A stretch of 9,785 bases of DNA, taken from positions 1 to 9,785 of the forward strand of contig CAAGRO010000236.1 in assembly GCA_900772695.1 (NCBI GenBank). The letters are read 5' to 3'. The translations under genes and the position numbers were made by a program. Shown piece by piece: positions 7,177-9,785 of the stretch (position 1 is its first letter; each line of letters starts with the position of its first letter). The stretch comes from an uncultured Oribacterium sp. (GTDB lineage Bacteria > Bacillota > Clostridia > Lachnospirales > Lachnospiraceae). Under the pieces are notes generated by a model that had not been told where the DNA came from, ran no database searches, and saw nothing but the letters and a program-made list of their open reading frames with translations.

Positions 7177-7298
7177 AAAATCCCACCCATAAGAAGTACT
7201 AGGCCCTCTGCAATCGCTGAGTTTTCCTGATGAAAACTCAGCGTTGTCAGAGGGTTCCAAGGAGAGATACACCAAGTACTTCTAATGGGTGGGATTTT
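7177..7298. repeat. 24-bp inverted repeat enclosing a 12-bp hairpin
   Basis: The arms 7177-7200 and 7275-7298 are complementary at 23 of 24 positions (core ATCCCACCCAT against ATGGGTGGGAT, inner ends AGTACT). Inside, CCCTCTG (7204-7210) pairs with CAGAGGG (7248-7254), and CGCTGAGTTTTC (7215-7226) pairs perfectly with GAAAACTCAGCG (7232-7243) around CTGAT. The design (terminal repeats and central hairpin, 122 bases, no reading frame) resembles a miniature transposable element or the joined ends of an insertion sequence. No family was recognised. The long interrupted stem could also form as RNA from either strand. Confidence 0.8.
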
Positions 7299-7307
7299 GA
7301 GTTAAAT

Positions 7308-7351
7308 ATCACGGGGGAGTGCCGCCCGTAGGGCGCGGGGGTCCCCGTGAT
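7308..7351. repeat. GC-rich hairpin inside the nested element
   Basis: ATCACGGGG (7308-7316) pairs with CCCCGTGAT (7343-7351). An inner stem brings GCCC (7324-7327) against GGGC (7331-7334) around GTA, with C7323-G7335 continuing it. No T tract follows. Confidence 0.65.
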
Positions 7352-7372
7352 GCCTTAGTGGCGAACGTATTC

Positions 7373-7398
7373 GAAGCTGTGCCCTAAGGCACAGCTTC
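7373..7398 (+). terminator. 11-bp hairpin, possible terminator for the convergent genes
   Basis: GAAGCTGTGCC (7373-7383) pairs perfectly with GGCACAGCTTC (7388-7398) around CTAA, followed by TTTAG rather than a full T tract. It could end transcription weakly from either side, but it lies 267 bases after the hydrolase stop. TGCCTTAG (7351-7358) can also pair with CTAAGGCA (7384-7391), so two folds compete. Terminator function is uncertain; the stem itself is clear. Confidence 0.4.
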
Positions 7399-7461
7399 TT
7401 TAGCTTCACGACCTCTTCGTATGGCTTCTGTTACTGGTCCTCCGGGGCTTCATCTATGCTG

Positions 7462-8364
7462 TCACAGCAGCCCCTGCCGCACGAGCGTCTCAAACGCCTG
7501 CATCTCATCGGTGACCCACTTATCCTTATGGAAGAAGATCTGCCGGTACATCGTCATGTCGAAGTCGTCGACCTTGATCTCGCGAAGCTCTCCGCGCTCG
7601 ATGGAGTCCTGCACGGAAAACGCAGGCAGGAAGGAGATGCCCTGGTTCTCCTTCACGAGACGGATCAGTACCTCTGTGTTTCCGGTCTCGAAAAACGGAT
7701 GGATCTGCATGCGCTCCGCCGCGAGGTGCTGCTCCAGCGCGTAGCGGTAGTTCGCATCCTTCTCCGTGAGGAAGAAGCGGAGATCGACGAGGTCCGCGAG
7801 ACGGACATGCGACACGGAGCCGATGCGCTTCTCACCCGGGATCGCCATCTCGCTGCTCGCCACGAAGATGATCGGCTCCGGCTCCTCCAGAATCTTCACC
7901 CAGTTCTTATCGTAGACACGACGATCCAGGAAATAGACCACATCCACGAGATTATGCTCGAGCATATCCGTGAGCTCCTTCGGTGATCCTGTTTTGATCT
8001 CGAGTGAGATCTCCGGGTGCTCCTGATAGAAGTAGCGGACGACGTTCGGGATCTTATAGGTCAGCAGCGACTCGAGTGAACCGATACGCAGCTTATGCTC
8101 CTGCATCTTCGAGTTGCCGAGTGCTGTATGGACGTCATCTACGCGCCGGAGGATTTCATTGGCATACTGCAGGAACTCCCGGCCCGGCGGGGTCAGTACG
8201 ACGCGGCGACCGACACGATCGAAGAAACGGGTGTTGAACTCCTGCTCCAGCTGCCGGATCTGGATCGTCACGGCCGCCTGCGTGTAGCCGAGGGCCTCTG
8301 CCGCCTTCGAAAAGCTCTGCATCTCTACGATTTTTACAAAAGAAGTCAACTGACGAATTTCCAT
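7462..8364 (-). CDS. LysR-family transcriptional regulator
   Basis: This is a 300-residue DNA-binding regulator. A winged helix-turn-helix fills about residues 3-62: IRQLTSFVKIVEMQSFSKAA, then ALGYTQAAVTIQIRQLE, RFFDR and LTPPGREF, the standard LTTR recognition pattern. After a linker helix, the effector-binding domain starts near 91 with LRIGSLESLLTYKIP and extends to the C-terminus, including GISFLPAFSV (242-251). The start at 8364 is chosen because the LTTR N-terminus begins MEIRQL and AAGGAAAGGA lies 8 bases upstream; a longer frame to 8457 would add 31 non-homologous residues and cross the predicted promoter. It is divergent from the serine dehydratase genes, so by the usual LTTR layout it probably controls them and itself. 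The inducer is unknown. Confidence 0.92.
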   Translation of the reverse strand: MEIRQLTSFVKIVEMQSFSKAAEALGYTQAAVTIQIRQLEQEFNTRFFDRVGRRVVLTPPGREFLQYANEILRRVDDVHTALGNSKMQEHKLRIGSLESLLTYKIPNVVRYFYQEHPEISLEIKTGSPKELTDMLEHNLVDVVYFLDRRVYDKNWVKILEEPEPIIFVASSEMAIPGEKRIGSVSHVRLADLVDLRFFLTEKDANYRYALEQHLAAERMQIHPFFETGNTEVLIRLVKENQGISFLPAFSVQDSIERGELREIKVDDFDMTMYRQIFFHKDKWVTDEMQAFETLVRQGLL

Positions 8365-8390
8365 AAAGGGGTCCTTTCCTTTAGATGTAT

Positions 8391-8408
8391 GCCCCGGTCC
8401 TCCGGGGC
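8391..8408 (-). repeat. Hairpin in the LysR leader
   Basis: GCCCCGG (8391-8397) pairs with CCGGGGC (8402-8408) around a four-base loop. In the LysR mRNA the loop reads AGGA, and the hairpin lies about 15 bases upstream of the ribosome site. The minus-strand sequence GCCCCGGAGGACC is repeated at 7448-7436, in the right arm of the nested element just beyond the LysR stop. Confidence 0.5.
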
Positions 8409-8428
8409 GCCCTTGGCTGAAAAGTCTC

Positions 8429-8457
8429 TGTATATTATATGTGTGTATACGGGTCAA
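8429..8457 (-). promoter_or_regulatory. Promoter of the LysR gene
   Basis: On the minus strand, TTGACC (8457-8452) and TATACA (8434-8429) are 17 bases apart. A TATAAT sits inside the spacer but would be only 12 bases from the -35. GTATA-N11-TATAC (8430-8450) overlaps the -10 and spacer and could be a site for autorepression. The leader would be about 55 bases. Confidence 0.6.
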
Positions 8458-8481
8458 AACAAGTGGAAATATAAATTATTT

Positions 8482-8496
8482 TTATCGGTAAAATAA
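8482..8496. promoter_or_regulatory. LysR-box-like dyad between the divergent genes
   Basis: TTAT-N7-ATAA is an inverted repeat of the T-N11-A form used by LysR-family regulators. It lies just upstream of the LysR -35 and about 35 bases before the candidate sdaAB -35, the normal place for a site serving both promoters. The surrounding DNA is very AT-rich, so chance occurrence is possible. Confidence 0.4.
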
Positions 8497-8530
8497 AGAG
8501 CATATACGTGATTCCGCGACTTTTTGCGGT

Positions 8531-8562
8531 TTGACAGCTTGTTATACAGCGTAATTGATATT
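8531..8562 (+). promoter_or_regulatory. Candidate promoter for sdaAB-sdaAA
   Basis: A consensus TTGACA (8531-8536) is followed by weak -10 choices, such as GATATT (8557-8562) at a long 20-base spacing. A consensus -35 with a poor, badly spaced -10 is typical of promoters needing an activator, which would suit LysR control. TGACAGCT (8532-8539) is also mirrored by AGCTGTCA (8595-8602). The leader to 8755 is about 185 bases, with no recognised riboswitch or T-box. Confidence 0.35.
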
Positions 8563-8755
8563 AAAATGATTTATAAATAGAAGGATAGCAGGGGAGCTGT
8601 CAGAGGCCAGATTGAGCACATGTGTCTGAACTGGTTCCTGGCAGTTTTCGTTCGGCAGGATGTGAAGCATCGCTCTTTTGGAAACAGTGAAGGATACCTC
8701 CGAAAAATATCATGCATGCTATCCGGTAGGATGTTCAGAATCAAAGGAGACAGTT

Positions 8756-9424
8756 ATGGACGTTTTCGATATTATCGGGCCTGTGATGATCGGTCCGTCG
8801 AGTTCACACACCGCGGGCGCGTGTCGTCTCGGGCGTGTGGCCAATAAGCTGATGGATGGGCGGAAGCCGTCCCGATGCGACATCATCCTGTCCGGTTCAT
8901 TTTCACGTACGGGCCGCGGCCACGGGACGGATCGCGCCATCGTGGGCGGCATCATGGGCTTCGAGACGGACGATACCCGCATCCGTGATGCGCTCGACAT
9001 CGCGAAGGAAGAGGGGATCGAGATTAATTTCATCCATCAGGATATCCCGAATGCGCATCCGAATACCGCGCGCATCACCTACTATCTGCCGGACGGCAGC
9101 AGTGGCTTCATGCAGGGGGCCAGCGTCGGCGGCGGAAACATTCGCATCGACATCATCAACGGTATGGAAGTGAAGTTCTCGGGTGACAAGGAGACCATCC
9201 TCGTTCTGCACCGCGACGTGCCGGGCGTCATCGCGAACGTCACGAATCTGATGCATCTCATGTACAGCGACATCAACATCGGTGCCTTCCAGCTGAGCCG
9301 CCGCGAGAAGGGCGGAGAGGCGCTGATGACCATTGAGGCCGATTCCGTTCCGCCGGAGAAGATCACCGCCGACATCCGTCAGACCCCGGATGTGCTGAAC
9401 TGTTTACTGATTCATAAGATCTGA
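8756..9424 (+). CDS. sdaAB: L-serine dehydratase, iron-sulfur type, beta subunit
   Basis: This is the 222-residue beta subunit of the oxygen-sensitive [4Fe-4S] L-serine ammonia-lyase, which with the alpha subunit converts L-serine to pyruvate and ammonia in the cytoplasm. The N-terminal domain shows IGPVMIGPSSSHTAGACRLG (7-26), the SHT substrate-site motif of the family, and RGHGTDRAIVGG (54-65). GFMQGASVGGGNIRI (118-131) leads into a C-terminal ACT domain (about 147-222) with LHRDVPGVIANV, a fold that often senses the amino acid. Length matches Gram-positive SdaAB (about 220). The start at 8756 follows AAAGGAGA by 5 bases; an in-frame ATG at 8678 lacks conserved sequence. The alpha-subunit gene follows after 134 bases holding two hairpins. 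The cluster-ligating cysteines belong to the alpha subunit. Confidence 0.95.
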   Translation: MDVFDIIGPVMIGPSSSHTAGACRLGRVANKLMDGRKPSRCDIILSGSFSRTGRGHGTDRAIVGGIMGFETDDTRIRDALDIAKEEGIEINFIHQDIPNAHPNTARITYYLPDGSSGFMQGASVGGGNIRIDIINGMEVKFSGDKETILVLHRDVPGVIANVTNLMHLMYSDINIGAFQLSRREKGGEALMTIEADSVPPEKITADIRQTPDVLNCLLIHKI

Positions 9425-9449
9425 AAGGCACCCGACATGAGGATGCAGC

Positions 9450-9474
9450 GATTTTTCTGTTCTGTAGAAAAATC
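9450..9474. repeat. AT-rich hairpin between sdaAB and sdaAA
   Basis: GATTTTTCT (9450-9458) pairs perfectly with AGAAAAATC (9466-9474) around GTTCTGT. It lies 25 bases after the sdaAB stop. It is AT-rich and without a trailing T run, so it is not a strong terminator. Confidence 0.55.
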
Positions 9475-9495
9475 AGCGAAATGCGAATGCCGGCA

Positions 9496-9528
9496 GGATT
9501 GCTTCGCTTCGAAGAAGCGAAGCAATCC
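9496..9528. repeat. 15-bp perfect hairpin between sdaAB and sdaAA
   Basis: GGATTGCTTCGCTTC (9496-9510) pairs perfectly with GAAGCGAAGCAATCC (9514-9528) around GAA. It ends about 15 bases before the sdaAA ribosome site and has no T tract. It could block exonucleases and set different amounts of the two subunits, limit read-through, or be a dispersed palindromic repeat. Confidence 0.8.
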
Positions 9529-9558
9529 GTAGCATCATTATAAAAGGAGAAGATTCCT

Positions 9559-9785
9559 ATGCTGAAATATGATTCCATCGCCGAGCTCGTCGAGGCGGCG
9601 AAGAAACAGAAGATGAAAATATCCGAGATGGTGCTGGCGGATCAGGCCGCCACAGCCGAAGCCGATCCGGAGACGCTCTACGCACGGATGGAACGGAGCT
9701 TCGACGTCATGTGTGAGGCGGTGGAGTCCGGCTCCGCGAAGGACCAGGTGTCGATGTCCGGCCTCACCGGCGGCGAGGGCTACCA
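9559..9785 (+). CDS. sdaAA: L-serine dehydratase, iron-sulfur type, alpha subunit (5' part)
   Basis: The first 75 codons of the alpha subunit are present; the window ends inside the gene, and the family protein is about 290 residues. The visible part has YDSIAELVEAAKKQKMKISEMVL (4-26), the usual N-terminal helix pattern, then YARMERSFDVMCEAVESG and SGLTGGE (67-73), a conserved substrate-site element of SdaA alpha chains. The iron-sulfur cysteines would lie in the missing C-terminal part. The ATG at 9559 follows AAGGAG (9544-9549) at good spacing. It is probably co-transcribed with sdaAB despite the 134-base hairpin-rich gap. The product joins SdaAB to deaminate L-serine to pyruvate. Confidence 0.92.
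   Translation, partial: MLKYDSIAELVEAAKKQKMKISEMVLADQAATAEADPETLYARMERSFDVMCEAVESGSAKDQVSMSGLTGGEGY

Larger units (their letters stand above)
7121..7453. repeat. Nested inverted-repeat element between convergent genes
   Basis: The left arm (7121-7150) and right arm (7424-7453) are complementary at 28 of 30 positions, and both exceptions are G-T pairs that would hold in RNA. Core matches are GCCCCGGAGG with CCTCCGGGGC and CCAGTAACAGAAGC with GCTTCTGTTACTGG. The 273 bases inside contain a 122-base nested repeat (7177-7298), a GC-rich hairpin (7308-7351) and an 11-bp hairpin (7373-7398). No plausible protein is encoded and no flanking target duplication is evident. It fits a non-autonomous mobile element or a large multi-branched RNA. 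It fills almost the whole 355-base gap between the hydrolase and LysR stops. Confidence 0.8.

Noticed and set aside
6009..7190. A 393-codon open frame on the minus strand opposite the hydrolase gene
   Set aside because: The plus-strand frame has a signal peptide, recognised family motifs and a ribosome site. The antisense product is a low-complexity Arg/Val/Asp/Leu-rich sequence typical of the complement of C-ending codons.
8365..8457. N-terminal extension of the LysR protein to 8457
   Set aside because: It would add 31 residues before the standard LTTR start and run through the predicted promoter and leader hairpin.
8678..8755. N-terminal extension of SdaAB to 8678
   Set aside because: The residues are not family-like, and the ATG at 8756 has AAAGGAGA directly upstream and gives the normal length.
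8570..8755. T-box or riboswitch in the sdaAB leader
   Set aside because: No T-box core, glycine or serine-related riboswitch signature was visible in the 185-base leader.

Overview
The window looks like chromosomal DNA from a fairly GC-rich member of the Clostridia, most likely Lachnospiraceae. The grounds are protein style (a YufO/P/Q-type nucleoside transporter, a YbiT/YkpA-type ABC-F protein and a two-subunit iron-sulfur L-serine dehydratase), strong AAGGAG-like ribosome sites, short intrinsic terminators with T tracts, and a heavy bias to C-ending codons. This placement is inferred; no species is named.

Layout. Positions 1-239 hold a GC-rich hairpin and a probable promoter and leader. 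Positions 240-3780 form a tightly overlapping three-gene operon for the ATPase and two permeases of a purine-nucleoside-type ABC importer (nupO/P/Q or yufO/P/Q type), closed by an intrinsic terminator. The substrate-binding lipoprotein is not in the window. Next come a perfect 12-bp inverted repeat, a well-formed promoter, an early terminator overlapped by a 17-codon reading frame (a possible attenuator), and the ABC-F gene at 4152-5789 with its own terminator. A secreted DUF5722-type putative glycoside hydrolase follows at 6003-7106.

The hydrolase converges on a minus-strand LysR regulator (7462-8364). The 355 bases between them hold the most unusual structure here: a near-perfect 30-bp inverted repeat (7121-7150 / 7424-7453) enclosing three further strong hairpins, one of them a long nested 24-bp repeat. 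It could be a non-autonomous mobile element or a large structured RNA.

The LysR gene is divergent from the L-serine dehydratase genes sdaAB (8756-9424) and sdaAA (9559 onward, cut by the window end). The 391-base divergent region carries a promoter for the regulator, a possible promoter for sdaAB, and a LysR-box-like TTAT-N7-ATAA between them. Two hairpins, one with a perfect 15-bp stem, lie between sdaAB and sdaAA.

Most of the window is ordinary metabolism and transport. The points worth a second look are the nested-repeat locus at 7121-7453, the possible attenuator ahead of the ABC-F gene, and an ABC-F protein whose atypical ATPase motifs all fall in the same one of its two composite ATP sites.
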